Source: Campylobacter concisus
GTDB lineage: Bacteria > Campylobacterota > Campylobacteria > Campylobacterales > Campylobacteraceae
Length of the DNA stretch: 64,000 nucleotides
Direction of reading: 5' to 3'
Assembly: GCF_003049705.1 (NCBI RefSeq)
Contig: NZ_PIRF01000005.1
Coordinates: 1 to 64,000, forward strand
Shown here: in pieces, positions 9,172 through 18,743 of the stretch
How positions within the stretch are numbered: position 1 is the stretch's first letter
Layout of the letters: each line of letters opens with the position of its first letter
Notes under the pieces: generated by a model
The model's database searches: none
Told to the model about the DNA's origin: nothing
Seen by the model: only the letters and a program-made list of their open reading frames with translations
Program-made: the position numbers and the translations under genes

Positions 9172-9612
9172 ATGCAAAATTTATATCCATACGCACAAAT
9201 AGTTCATCTTTTTTGTGCAATCATCTTTGTTGGTTACCTCTTTTTTGATGTAATCATTTTTAAGGCAGCTTGTAAAAAAATGCCACCTGAGCTTGCTCAA
9301 AAGGCAAAACAGGCTATCGGTTCAGTTGCTATTAAGATAATGCCACTTTGTATCTTGCTTTTGGTATTAACTGGAGGCATGATGATGAGTAACTGGGTCG
9401 GATCAAAGGCTGGAGGCTACTTTGAGACAAATTTACAAATCATTTTTATGATCAAATTTTTCTTAGCGATGCTAATCGTGGCTGCGGTTATAACAAATTT
9501 GAGCTGCAAATTTATATTTAAACGCCCTAGCCCACTTGGTAACATCCACCCATTTGCGCTAACAGCGGCAGTTTTTATCGTACTTTTTGCAAAAGTTATG
9601 TTTATGGTTTAA
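9172..9612 (+). CDS. Small CopD-like four-helix membrane protein
   Basis: A 146-residue protein with four hydrophobic segments (about 8-28, 52-72, 88-110, 125-145). A histidine in the first segment (QIVHLFCAIIFVGYLFFD) and another in NIHPFALTAA recall CopD/HemJ-like haem or copper-associated membrane proteins. The match is by general pattern, not a diagnostic motif. It sits between trpS and serS, spaced 12 and 9 bases, so it is in the operon although its role is unrelated to tRNA charging as far as I can see. Confidence 0.7.
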   Translation: MQNLYPYAQIVHLFCAIIFVGYLFFDVIIFKAACKKMPPELAQKAKQAIGSVAIKIMPLCILLLVLTGGMMMSNWVGSKAGGYFETNLQIIFMIKFFLAMLIVAAVITNLSCKFIFKRPSPLGNIHPFALTAAVFIVLFAKVMFMV

Positions 9613-9621
9613 GGATACGGA

Positions 9622-10866
9622 ATGATAAATTTAAAACTACTCGAGACAAATTACGATGAATTTGTAAAAAAACTTGAGGGAAAAAATGTAAAAGCTGGGC
9701 TACTTGACGAGCTTTTACAAACTTTTAACGAGCTAAAACAAAAGCGCAAAGCACTTGAAAATTTCCAAGCTATTCAAAACGCAAAGAGTAAAGAGCTTGG
9801 CATAAAGGCAAGAGCAGGTGAAGACGTAAGTGAGCTTAAAAATGAGCTAAATTTAAACAAAGCTGCACTTGCTGATGCTGATGATATCGTTAAACAATAT
9901 GAAGAAAAGCTTGAGCAAATTTCATTTAATGTGCCAAATATCACCGATGATGACGTACCATTTGGTAAGGACGAGGACGATAATGTCTGCATAAAAACGG
10001 TGCTTGAGCCAACTAAATTTAGCTTTACACCAAAAGAGCACTGGGAGTTAGGTGAAAGCCTTGGTTGGCTTGACTTTGAAAGGGGCGTAAAGCTCTCAGG
10101 ATCTCGTTTTACAGTGCTTCGCGGCATGGGAGCAAGGCTTAGTAGAGCGCTTGTTAATTACATGATCGACTTTAACAGCTCACGTGGCTTTGAGCTTGTA
10201 AATATCCCTTATCTAGTAAGCTCAAACACGCTTTTTGGCACTGGTCAGCTGCCTAAATTTGAAGAGGACCTTTACAAAGTGCGCGACGAGGATCTCTACC
10301 TCATCCCAACTAGCGAAGTGCCTGTGACAAATTTATACAACGACACGATCATAGAAGCCGAGCAGCTACCTATAAAGATGACTTGCTACTCAGCATGCTT
10401 CCGCCAAGAGGCAGGATCAGCAGGACGTGACACCAGAGGTATGATCCGCCAGCACCAGTTTGAAAAGGTCGAGCTGGTAAGCATCACAAGACCTGATCAA
10501 AGCGAAGACGTGCTAAATGAAATGGTATCGTGCGCAAGCGATCTACTAACTAGCCTTGGGCTTCCTCACCGCCATATGCTTCTTTGCAGTGGCGACCTTG
10601 GCTTTAGCGCGGCAAAGACGATAGACCTTGAGGTTTGGTTGCCAGGTCAAGGTAAATATAGAGAGATTAGCTCTATTTCCAATACTCGTGATTTTCAAGC
10701 AAGGCGTGCAAAAATTCGCTTTAAAGATGGTAAGAAAAATATGCTTGTAAATACGCTAAATGGCTCAAGTCTAGCTGTGGGTAGGACTCTTATTGCCATC
10801 ATGGAAAACTACCAAAAAACAGATGGCACTATCGAAATTCCAGAAGTTCTTAAAAGGTATATGTAG
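9622..10866 (+). CDS. serS: Seryl-tRNA synthetase
   Basis: Class II synthetase for serine, 414 residues, which also serylates tRNA-Sec where selenocysteine is used, as seems to be the case here. An N-terminal coiled coil (about 1-105) is followed by the catalytic core with [10 protein letters not shown] and motif 2, [20 protein letters not shown]. Motif 3 carries [20 protein letters not shown]. Its stop overlaps the next gene's GTG start by one base. Confidence 0.97.
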   Translation: MINLKLLETNYDEFVKKLEGKNVKAGLLDELLQTFNELKQKRKALENFQAIQNAKSKELGIKARAGEDVSELKNELNLNKAALADADDIVKQYEEKLEQISFNVPNITDDDVPFGKDEDDNVCIKTVLEPTKFSFTPKEHWELGESLGWLDFERGVKLSGSRFTVLRGMGARLSRALVNYMIDFNSSRGFELVNIPYLVSSNTLFGTGQLPKFEEDLYKVRDEDLYLIPTSEVPVTNLYNDTIIEAEQLPIKMTCYSACFRQEAGSAGRDTRGMIRQHQFEKVELVSITRPDQSEDVLNEMVSCASDLLTSLGLPHRHMLLCSGDLGFSAAKTIDLEVWLPGQGKYREISSISNTRDFQARRAKIRFKDGKKNMLVNTLNGSSLAVGRTLIAIMENYQKTDGTIEIPEVLKRYM

Positions 10867-13238
10867 TGGCTGAAGAAGAGGTTGTAGTTTTAAAACCACC
10901 TGGCGAGCAAGCAGAGCAAGAAGCGCCTGAAGAGGCAAAAGCCGAGGCACCTGAAGAGATCGTTTCACTTGAGAGTATCGCAAGTGAGGGTGTGCTGCAA
11001 GACGAGAGCATCCCAGAGCCAATCCCTGTAAAAAAGAGCAATAAAAAGCTCTTTATAATAGCAGGTGTGGTCACTCTAGTGTTTATCATCTTGATAGTGG
11101 TTTTGCTAGTTATCTTGCTAAAGAAAGACAAAAAAGAGAACATAGATGCTGCAAGTATCGTAAAAAATATAGAAAACAACTACCAAACGCAAAATTTTGG
11201 CGCTTCAAAGATCGATGAAATGATAAATAAAGCCAATCAGCTTTATGAGCGTGGCAATAAATTTGAGGCTCTAAAAATTTATGAAAACATAGCTGTTTAT
11301 AACCAGTCTCTCTCAAACTACAACCTTGGCGTTTCGCAGATGAAACAAGAAAGATGTGATGAGGCGATTGTATCTTTTAATAAAGCAATAACCGATAGAG
11401 AAAACACAGCAGTTAGCGCCATAAACGCTGCTGTTTGCTCGCTCGAGCTAAATAATACTAAAAATTTTAACTACTACATAGGACTTGCTGATTCATTTTT
11501 GCAGTATGAAAACAACTCGCCACTTTATAGCTATTACTACGCGCTTATAAACTATTATAAAGGCAACTATTACGAGGCGCTTCAAGCGCTTTCTCATCCA
11601 AATACTGCGGATTATAAAAATGAATATGCGTATTTAAGTGCAAAGATTTTATCACTTCTTGGAGATGATGAAAGAGCAATAGCCAAACTTGAGAGCCAAA
11701 AGGCATTTAAGGCCGACTTCACGCTAGCACAGCTCTATGCAAGACTTGGCAAATACGACAAGGCAAGGGATTATCTAACAAAAGCTTCTAAAAATACGCC
11801 AAATATCGATCTTATCAAGATGACTGAGGCGCTAATTGATCTAAAAACTGCTGACTACGGCGACGCGGCTGCATTTATCAAAGATGTTTACGACTACAAT
11901 GCTTCTTTGCCAAGCAAAATTTACAAGATAAAAACGATACTAAAGCCTGATCTTTTTGATGTCAGCCTAGCTCAGGCACACTTTAGCGATGATATGTTTT
12001 TTGATAGAACAAGGCGCTATGAGACCCTTTTTTACTTCGCACCTTACAAGGTCTTTGATGCAAAACAGAGTATCGAGCAGATAAGAAAAGGTGGTGTTAG
12101 CGTCTTTTTAGATGACACCTCAGCGGCAAATGACTACCTTAGCCAAAGTGCGGCTGCTTCAAAAGTAAATGCAAAACTTAGCGAAGCTATCGCAAAAGCG
12201 CTAAGCTACCGCTTAAAAGAAGCAAATAAAGAGTTTGAAGAGCTAGCCAGCACTTATCCAAATCACTCTATCTTGCAATACAATCTCGCCTTAAGCTACG
12301 CTCAGCTTGGAAATTTTAGCCTTGCAGCAAAGCACTTCATAGCAAGCTATCATCAAGATGTAAATAACCATCTTGCAGGCATTTTTGGGGCGATTTGTCT
12401 AGATATAAATAGAAATTTAAACCCAAAACTCATTGAAGAGATCGGCGAAAATTTAGAAAACGATAAGAGCTTAAAGCCTGTAAATTTATATGCCTCACTT
12501 CTAAGTCTGGTTAGCGGTAACCAAAGTGCGATGATAAGATGGCTTGAAGAACCAAAAGAGCAGACAATGCTAAATTTAGCCTTTGATATCATCATCGCAA
12601 AAGTAACAAACAATGACGAACTAATGGCAAAGAAAGCTGATGAGCTACTAAAAATTTTGCCAAATGATATTATTGCAAATATCTTAAATTTCATCTCGAA
12701 AAACAAAGAGCAAAATGTCAAAGAGTATGCAAAAGCGATACAAATTCACTTTAATGGCAAGCAGCTTGATTCAAACGCTTTCTATCACGGTGCTGATATC
12801 ATCAAAAAGCAATACATCAAGCTACTTCAAATTTCAGGCTTACTTACAAGAGAGCGTGATAAGTTAAGAGCCGAGCTAAAAAATGCTCCAAAGAATATAA
12901 ATTTAATCCAAACTCTAGCCTATGTCGATATCTTTACAAACGACTTTGATGAGAGCTATAAACTTTATAATCAAGCAATCGATGAGTTTAAAGTAAATGA
13001 CGCTAGCACATTGTTTTTAGCATCTGTGGCTGCAACAGGAGCTGGAAAAGTATCAAACGCGATCGCACTTTTAGAGCTAACAAAACTAAATGATGCTAGT
13101 GCTATCGAAAATAGAATAGCTCTGGGTCTAATGTATCAGCAGATAGACAACATAAAAGCAGCTCTTATACAATACAGCAAAATAGGAAATATTGAGTATG
13201 AAAGCGAATTTTACGACTTTGAGATAGATAATGAGTGA
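10866..13238 (+). CDS. Membrane-anchored TPR-repeat protein
   Basis: A 790-residue protein with an acidic cytoplasmic N-terminus (1-50), one transmembrane helix (about 61-86, flanked by KKSNKK and KKDKK) and a long helical region of TPR-like repeats (for example NQLYERGNKFEALKIYENIA and ALSYAQLGNFSLAAKHFIAS). Start is GTG, one base overlapping the serS stop. It matches the large TPR protein after serS in C. jejuni (Cj0390, from memory). The repeat region would lie outside the membrane as a protein-binding scaffold; its partner is unknown. A terminator follows. Confidence 0.85.
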   Translation: MAEEEVVVLKPPGEQAEQEAPEEAKAEAPEEIVSLESIASEGVLQDESIPEPIPVKKSNKKLFIIAGVVTLVFIILIVVLLVILLKKDKKENIDAASIVKNIENNYQTQNFGASKIDEMINKANQLYERGNKFEALKIYENIAVYNQSLSNYNLGVSQMKQERCDEAIVSFNKAITDRENTAVSAINAAVCSLELNNTKNFNYYIGLADSFLQYENNSPLYSYYYALINYYKGNYYEALQALSHPNTADYKNEYAYLSAKILSLLGDDERAIAKLESQKAFKADFTLAQLYARLGKYDKARDYLTKASKNTPNIDLIKMTEALIDLKTADYGDAAAFIKDVYDYNASLPSKIYKIKTILKPDLFDVSLAQAHFSDDMFFDRTRRYETLFYFAPYKVFDAKQSIEQIRKGGVSVFLDDTSAANDYLSQSAAASKVNAKLSEAIAKALSYRLKEANKEFEELASTYPNHSILQYNLALSYAQLGNFSLAAKHFIASYHQDVNNHLAGIFGAICLDINRNLNPKLIEEIGENLENDKSLKPVNLYASLLSLVSGNQSAMIRWLEEPKEQTMLNLAFDIIIAKVTNNDELMAKKADELLKILPNDIIANILNFISKNKEQNVKEYAKAIQIHFNGKQLDSNAFYHGADIIKKQYIKLLQISGLLTRERDKLRAELKNAPKNINLIQTLAYVDIFTNDFDESYKLYNQAIDEFKVNDASTLFLASVAATGAGKVSNAIALLELTKLNDASAIENRIALGLMYQQIDNIKAALIQYSKIGNIEYESEFYDFEIDNE

Positions 13239-13240
13239 TA

Positions 13241-13268
13241 AAAACTAGGTCTTTATGAGCCTAGTTTT
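13241..13268. terminator. Bidirectional terminator between convergent genes
   Basis: AAAACTAGG and CCTAGTTTT form a perfect 9-bp stem around a 10-base loop. It lies between the end of the TPR gene and the end of the reverse-strand DUF2920 gene, with A/T runs on either side, so it can end transcription from both. Confidence 0.85.
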
Positions 13269-13282
13269 AACTATTTTAAATA

Positions 13283-14530
13283 CTAAGCAATATCTAAAAT
13301 TTCAAGATTTATTTGATCTAAGACTTCACTAAATTTATAGATCATATCGCCGCATTTATACTCAATACTCTTGCTGCTCTTTTTATTTTTTTGAGATAAA
13401 ATTTTCTCCATCATACTGGGAAGCTCTTTTTGTAAAAGTAGTTTATAAGACATCCCCATTCCATGCGTTATGGACTTTATAAATTTGCCATCAACCTCAC
13501 TCTCATCTTTTACCATATGAAGCGTAGCGTCAAATTTTAGCTTCTTAAGAGCCTCGTAAAGCTCGATTTTATCCTTTGCTGGAGCTATTTCTTTATCGAA
13601 AATACAGTGATAGCTCACGTAAATTGGCTTTTTATAGCTGCTTTGAACATTTAAATGATCTAAATTTAGGATGTTTCTTATCTCTTCTCTTGCGTCAATA
13701 AAATAGTATGGTGATTTTTCATTAAGTGTCCAGTAGGTCTTATCAAAAAAATAAATATATAAATTTTGATACAAAATGCCAGTACCAAAACAAAAGTAGT
13801 TAGTAAAATCTATCTCTTTACCAAAGCCAATAAGACGCCACAAAAATATGGCATAAGAGCTATTATCTATCACGGCATCAACTAGCCATGGAGCGATCTT
13901 AGCACACATATGTGCCAGATATCCACCATGTGAGCTGCCTACCATTATCACTGGCAGATGTTCAAATTTGGCATTATTTATATATTTTTTTGTGTAAAGC
14001 ACAGCATTTAGCACATCCATTGCTTGCATAACGCCAAAATTTTGATATTCATTTTTTGTTGGCACCATCGTAATGCTAGCATTTAGTCTAAAATCAGCCG
14101 GCAAAATACCTCTCTCTTTTCGAATAGTAATCTCTTTGCTAAGAAATTTAAGTAGCAAATCAACCTTCTCGTGGCAGTCGATACTTTTTAGATCAATTGG
14201 TAAATTTATACCTATGCTTGATAGTTCTCTTGTTGAGATTTCGCGATCTATATCATCAAGTCCAAATTTCGCTCCAAGCTGTGGGCGGTTGCCTATGCAG
14301 TGATAATCCACACTAATACATGCAACATCATAAGTCTCTGCCATAGTCCGAATAAGATTAGCTCTATATCCAAGGTCAGAGTCTTCTCCAAGCCCAGGGA
14401 TAATCACCAAAAGAGCTTTTGCATCCTTGGCATCGTCATAACAGGAATAAAAGGAGAGAGGAGAGCTTCTTTTTATACCAAGTTCAATATCATCACAAGA
14501 TGAAATTTCATAGCTTCCATCAACTAGCAT
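13283..14530 (-). CDS. DUF2920 family alpha/beta-hydrolase-like protein
   Basis: A 415-residue protein of the DUF2920 type, known mainly from campylobacters, where paralogues cluster in the flagellin-glycosylation locus. It shows an alpha/beta-hydrolase pattern: an oxyanion-region strand LLVIIPGLGED (40-50), a nucleophile elbow GSSHGG (198-203, Ser200) and a late ITHGMGMS His. The N-terminal SYEISSCDDIELGIKR is typical of the family. It is not next to flagellar glycan genes here. Its enzymatic activity is unproven; the hydrolase role is inference from motifs. Confidence 0.82.
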   Translation of the reverse strand: MLVDGSYEISSCDDIELGIKRSSPLSFYSCYDDAKDAKALLVIIPGLGEDSDLGYRANLIRTMAETYDVACISVDYHCIGNRPQLGAKFGLDDIDREISTRELSSIGINLPIDLKSIDCHEKVDLLLKFLSKEITIRKERGILPADFRLNASITMVPTKNEYQNFGVMQAMDVLNAVLYTKKYINNAKFEHLPVIMVGSSHGGYLAHMCAKIAPWLVDAVIDNSSYAIFLWRLIGFGKEIDFTNYFCFGTGILYQNLYIYFFDKTYWTLNEKSPYYFIDAREEIRNILNLDHLNVQSSYKKPIYVSYHCIFDKEIAPAKDKIELYEALKKLKFDATLHMVKDESEVDGKFIKSITHGMGMSYKLLLQKELPSMMEKILSQKNKKSSKSIEYKCGDMIYKFSEVLDQINLEILDIA

Positions 14531-14559
14531 TTAAATCCTTTTAAATTTACTAATTTCTC

Positions 14560-15144
14560 CTATTTTTGCGAGACGTTATAAAAAAAGCTAACGATCTGTT
14601 TTGCTAGGCGTTCTTTAAAAAAAGGCCAAATGTAGCTTGGCGAATAGACATTGCCAGCTTGCATAAGTGAGATATTTGTCGCCTTTTCGCCACCATTTTT
14701 TGGACGCACTAGCACGCTTACTTGCATGTGATAAGTATAGCTATTTGTACTAAAGTCATCATCATCGTAATAGCCAAATGGGAAAAACATCGAGTAGCCA
14801 AAGCCAAAGCTTGGTCTGCCAAAGCCATATCCCATTCCCATTGAAAATCTCGGATCTCTTTTTATTATCCTAGAAAAGCTTTGCACATCGCCAAGAATGA
14901 TGAAGTCGGCATTTTTGATATTTGGCTCGTTTCTAAAACCAGCCTTTATAAATTCGCTTAAAATTTCAGCATTTACATCTTGCCCGGTCGCACTATTTTT
15001 AAAATTTACATAGACGCTTCTGTTTGATTCATTAAGCGTAAAAAAGATCGGATCACTCGTTTTGACCGAGATATTTGGAGTGCTGTTAGCACATCCAACA
15101 AAAAATACCGCTAAGACAAACAAAAAGAAATTTTTCATATTCAC
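14560..15144 (-). CDS. TraT-like lipoprotein
   Basis: A 194-residue lipoprotein: hydrophobic signal ending in FFVGC, Cys18 being the lipidation site. The mature part SVYVNFKNSATGQDVNAE ... AGFRNEPNIKNADFIILGDVQSF resembles TraT complement-resistance/surface-exclusion lipoproteins (a YV-x-I/F-x-N-T/S strand, then 'A-x-Y/F-I-L-x-G-x-V'). A Gly/Phe/Tyr-rich middle follows. ESNRS in the mature part fits the PglB N-glycosylation sequon. It starts 2 bases after the thioredoxin lipoprotein, so it is the last gene of the P19 iron operon. The TraT link is moderately sure and a role in iron transport is unknown. Confidence 0.7.
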   Translation of the reverse strand: MNMKNFFLFVLAVFFVGCANSTPNISVKTSDPIFFTLNESNRSVYVNFKNSATGQDVNAEILSEFIKAGFRNEPNIKNADFIILGDVQSFSRIIKRDPRFSMGMGYGFGRPSFGFGYSMFFPFGYYDDDDFSTNSYTYHMQVSVLVRPKNGGEKATNISLMQAGNVYSPSYIWPFFKERLAKQIVSFFYNVSQK

Positions 15145-15146
15145 TC

Positions 15147-15641
15147 CTACAAGAGCGATCTTATAGCACTTTCAAGTACACTTTTTGGTGTAAGACCGAT
15201 AAATTTTGATCGCATCTTACCATCTTTATCAAAAAAATAGATAACTGGCACGCCCATGACACCACCAACTGCCTTGCTAAAGTAATCAACTGAAACCTTG
15301 TCGCTCGTAGTTTTAAAGGTGATATTGTGCTCTTTTAAAAGCTCAATATCTTTATCAAAACCCTTGCTAGGTCCTAAAACACCAATGAATTGAACCTCTT
15401 TACCATACTCTTTTTCAAGCGTATTTAGATCAGGTATAGCAGCCTTGCACACTCCGCAGTCCGTACCAAAGAAAAATAGCATATATGGCTTATCGCCTAT
15501 CTTTAGCCTCTTTTCCGTTGGAAAAAACTGCGTATCAATGCCGCTTGAGTCATTTAGCGTGATATGATGCTTTTCATACTGCTTGACGCAGCCCATAACT
15601 AGGGCTGAGACTAGACATAAAAATAAAATTTTATATCTCAT
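15147..15641 (-). CDS. TlpA-like thioredoxin lipoprotein of the P19 iron locus
   Basis: A 164-residue periplasmic thioredoxin-fold lipoprotein. I place the start at ATG 15641 because the signal MRYKILFLCLVSALVMGC then ends in a lipobox with Cys18; a start at 15662 would put extra polar residues ahead of it. The redox motif is GTDCGVC, and GVMGVPVIYFFDKDG supplies the cis-proline. It overlaps the ABC ATPase gene by 11 bases. Thioredoxin-like proteins close the P19 operon in C. jejuni (Cj1664/Cj1665, from memory). It may keep an iron-handling partner reduced. Confidence 0.88.
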   Translation of the reverse strand: MRYKILFLCLVSALVMGCVKQYEKHHITLNDSSGIDTQFFPTEKRLKIGDKPYMLFFFGTDCGVCKAAIPDLNTLEKEYGKEVQFIGVLGPSKGFDKDIELLKEHNITFKTTSDKVSVDYFSKAVGGVMGVPVIYFFDKDGKMRSKFIGLTPKSVLESAIRSLL

Positions 15642-16320
15642 TTGGCACCTTTGGATTTTCAATAGTGCGAATTTTCTCTAGCTTGCCATGTCTTAGATAG
15701 ACGATCTTATCGCCATACTCGCCAAGATCAGGGTTGTGAGTGACTAGAAGTATCGTCTTGCCCTCTTTTCTTAGCTTGCAAAATAGATCAAGTATAACTC
15801 TTTCATTTGCTTCATCAAGGTTACCAGTTGGCTCATCTGCTATTAAAATTTCAGGATCATTTATGAGTGATCGAGCGATACAAAGGCGTTGTTGCTCGCC
15901 ACCACTTAGCTGACTTGGTCTGTGCGTTAGCCTGTGAGAAAGACCAACTGCCTCAAGTGCCTTTTTAGCGTCCTCTTCATCAACTGAGCTGTGATAGTAC
16001 TGAGCGATCATCACATTTTCAAGTGCGCTAAGATATGGCACTAAGTGAAACTGCTGAAAAATAAGACCGATCTTTTCACGTCTAAATTTAAGTGTATCAT
16101 CAGCATTTAGATTACTCGCATCATCGCCACCAAGCATATAAGTGCCACTACTTGGAGTATCCATTAGTGAAAGGATATTTACAAGCGTACTCTTACCACT
16201 ACCACTTGGCCCCATTACACTGACCCACTCACCTTTTTTAACCTCAAAATTTATATCATCAAGTGCTTTAACATCGCCAAAAATTTTACAAATATTTTTT
16301 AATTCTAGTGCATTTTGCAT
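15631..16320 (-). CDS. ABC transporter ATPase of the P19 iron locus (MacB/LolD type)
   Basis: A 229-residue nucleotide-binding subunit. Walker A is GPSGSGKST, the Q-loop LIFQQFHLVPYLSALENV, the signature LSGGEQQRLCIARSL, Walker B ILIADEPTGNLD and the H-loop VTHNPDL. The subclass is that of LolD/MacB ATPases, which power FtsX-like permeases, two of which lie directly upstream (1-base gap). In C. jejuni the same set (Cj1661-Cj1663) accompanies P19. What it moves or how it energises iron uptake is not settled. Confidence 0.92.
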   Translation of the reverse strand: MQNALELKNICKIFGDVKALDDINFEVKKGEWVSVMGPSGSGKSTLVNILSLMDTPSSGTYMLGGDDASNLNADDTLKFRREKIGLIFQQFHLVPYLSALENVMIAQYYHSSVDEEDAKKALEAVGLSHRLTHRPSQLSGGEQQRLCIARSLINDPEILIADEPTGNLDEANERVILDLFCKLRKEGKTILLVTHNPDLGEYGDKIVYLRHGKLEKIRTIENPKVPNEI

Positions 16321-16321
16321 A

Positions 16322-17464
16322 TCATTCTCCTCTTAATGTATCTGCCATTTTATTATTAAGTGCCCGTTTGATCGGATAAAATGCTGCGATCGCTGCAAAT
16401 AAAAGCGATATTATCACAGCTACTGGGATGCTTAAAATTCTAAAATCAATACTAGAATCAAATATCGCATAACCTAAAATTTGAGCTAGTAAATATCCTA
16501 AAAATGCACCAACTAATGCTGAGATGAGCGCTGTCACAAATGTCTCAAAGCCAAATAGCTTTAATACATCTTTTTTGCTTGCACCTATGGCTCTTAGAAG
16601 TGCGATCTCCTTTGAGCGAGAGAGCAAGATAGCACTAAGCGTTGTGTTTACGCACATTGAAGTAATGAGCAAAATAACAAGGCTAACAAGTGCCATTAAT
16701 AGCTTTATTTTCTCCAAAATATAGCCCTCAGACTTTGAGACCTTTGCCACTGGTTTTGCAGCTATTTCATCATTGCTTATAGTCTTTGCAAGCGATGTTA
16801 TCTCGTCAAAGTTACCAAGCACAACAGCTTCAGCATAGTTTATTTTGCCAGCTTTATTTGAAATTTTTTGAGCCAAAGATAGTGATGTGATCAAAAGGGC
16901 ATCCTCTTTATCGCCACTTGCGACTACGCCTTTTATCTTTACATTTATGCTCTCATTTGAGCCAATGGCACGAATTTCTATATCATCGCCTGCTTTAAAG
17001 CCAGCCTGACGAGCAAGATCGACGCCTATTAGCACGTTTTTATCGTCAAAATCAACATTTATCATAGTTCCATCTCTAACATCCAAAAACGGCTTAACCT
17101 TTTTTAGATTGCTAAATTTTGTCCCCATGACGATGGCATTTGTCGGGCCGATATTTGCCTGAGCAAAGAGATAACCGCTCTCACCAAGAAGCTTATCTTT
17201 TGGCACTTTAGCGATCATTTCATTGTAAGTTTTTTCACTCATATCATCGCTTGTAGCCATATCTTTTGGAGCAAAGATCATATTTGCACCATAAGTTTTT
17301 AGCTCACGTGAGACTTTAGAGTCGATGTCTAGATAGACATTAACAAACGCAGCACACACGCATGCTCCAAGCAAGATAGAGATCACGATGACCATGACTC
17401 TTGATGAGCCATTTTTTAAACTTTTATAAATTGTATTGTAAAAGAATTTGCTATTTGCGGTCAT
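16322..17464 (-). CDS. FtsX-like ABC permease of the P19 iron locus
   Basis: A 380-residue MacB/FtsX-type permease: one N-terminal helix (about 20-42), a ~220-residue periplasmic domain, and three C-terminal helices (about 260-375) with the family piece SKEIALLRAIGASKKDVLKLF. Overlaps the preceding permease gene by 14 bases. Together the two permeases and the ATPase would form a heteromeric mechanotransmission-type complex rather than a classical importer. Confidence 0.9.
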   Translation of the reverse strand: MTANSKFFYNTIYKSLKNGSSRVMVIVISILLGACVCAAFVNVYLDIDSKVSRELKTYGANMIFAPKDMATSDDMSEKTYNEMIAKVPKDKLLGESGYLFAQANIGPTNAIVMGTKFSNLKKVKPFLDVRDGTMINVDFDDKNVLIGVDLARQAGFKAGDDIEIRAIGSNESINVKIKGVVASGDKEDALLITSLSLAQKISNKAGKINYAEAVVLGNFDEITSLAKTISNDEIAAKPVAKVSKSEGYILEKIKLLMALVSLVILLITSMCVNTTLSAILLSRSKEIALLRAIGASKKDVLKLFGFETFVTALISALVGAFLGYLLAQILGYAIFDSSIDFRILSIPVAVIISLLFAAIAAFYPIKRALNNKMADTLRGE

Positions 17465-18743
17465 ATAGCACCTCCGCAGGTAGTAAATTTATGACGTTTC
17501 TCATTGGCATTAGCGAGCCAATGACTGAGATAAGTAGGGCAAATGCCACGCTAATTGGTAGTACGATCCAAGCTATGCCTATGCCGTGAGAGAAGATAAT
17601 GTAAGACATCACGTAGCTTAGAGCGTAACCCAAAAATGCTCCAGTGATGCCCGCAAAAAAGGCTACCACAAGGCTCTCACTAGCAAAAAGGGCGTAAATT
17701 TCAAAGTTACTTGCGCCTATGGCTTTTAAAAGGCCGATCTCTTTTTTACGGCGGTAAATTTCACTTGTCATTAGCGACGTTATGCCGATGGCTGAAACCA
17801 CAAGAGCGATGATACTAACGATGCCCATTAGGCTTTGGATTTTCTTTACGATGTTACTCTCTGCATCGCTTACTTGAAGGCTTGCCTTTGCACTAACATT
17901 TGGTAAATTTTCTTCTATCTGAAATGCGATCGAACCAGCGTAAGCTGAGCAGTACCATTTATCGTACTCTGCGCTATCAAGATTGTCTAAATTTCTTCTT
18001 GCTTTTAGCGATAGGTCATTTTCTGGGATCGTCATGGCTGAGACTTCAGCTTTTGTATATGATCCAGCGTGACCTGATAGATCGCCAGCAAGCTTTAGTG
18101 AGCCAACTAGCTTATGCGTCTCGTCACTAGCTCCTTTTAAAATTCCAACTATTTTAACCTCTCTTACGCCATTTTTGCCGATCAATCCTAGTTTGTCGCC
18201 AACTTTTAAATTTTTAGCCTTAGAAAGTTCTTCACCAACTAAAATTTCATCCATACTTTCATCTTTTGGCCAAACACCTTCAACGCCCCAAAATCCATAC
18301 AAGCTCTTAACGCCTGTACTAAATTCTGGCTCATCTTTTAGACCGATGTTTTTATCAAAATAGGTTCCTTCAAAGGCAAATTCAATTCCTTTTTCATCTT
18401 TAACTTTTGCCTCTAAAAACGGCGCAAAAGCAACGATGTTATTTCTCCAAAAGATCTCTTTTATCTTGTAGATATCAGCCTCTGGGAGTAAATTTTGTGA
18501 TTTTAGTGGGGTGAAATTTTTACCCTCGATCTCGATGCTTAGGCTCTCACCGCGTGGCAAAACGACGATATTTGAGCCATACCCTCTAAGCTCGCTTGCC
18601 ACTTGATCGCCGATTTTTAGCGTGATATTTAGCATGCAAGCTATCAAAAGAGCAGCTAGCAAGATGGTGATAAAGGCCATCGTCTTTTGCACCTTGGAGC
18701 CCGTGATCGAGCTTTTTATCATTCTTAGTTGCATATTTTTCAT
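17451..18743 (-). CDS. FtsX-like ABC permease of the P19 iron locus
   Basis: A 430-residue permease with the same layout as its neighbour: N-terminal helix (about 20-40), a large extracytoplasmic domain, and three C-terminal helices holding RRKKEIGLLKAIGASNFEIYALFA. It overlaps the DUF2318 gene by 4 bases and the following permease by 14, indicating coupled translation. The two permeases are clearly paralogous but differ in the periplasmic domain. Confidence 0.9.
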   Translation of the reverse strand: MKNMQLRMIKSSITGSKVQKTMAFITILLAALLIACMLNITLKIGDQVASELRGYGSNIVVLPRGESLSIEIEGKNFTPLKSQNLLPEADIYKIKEIFWRNNIVAFAPFLEAKVKDEKGIEFAFEGTYFDKNIGLKDEPEFSTGVKSLYGFWGVEGVWPKDESMDEILVGEELSKAKNLKVGDKLGLIGKNGVREVKIVGILKGASDETHKLVGSLKLAGDLSGHAGSYTKAEVSAMTIPENDLSLKARRNLDNLDSAEYDKWYCSAYAGSIAFQIEENLPNVSAKASLQVSDAESNIVKKIQSLMGIVSIIALVVSAIGITSLMTSEIYRRKKEIGLLKAIGASNFEIYALFASESLVVAFFAGITGAFLGYALSYVMSYIIFSHGIGIAWIVLPISVAFALLISVIGSLMPMRNVINLLPAEVLYDRK

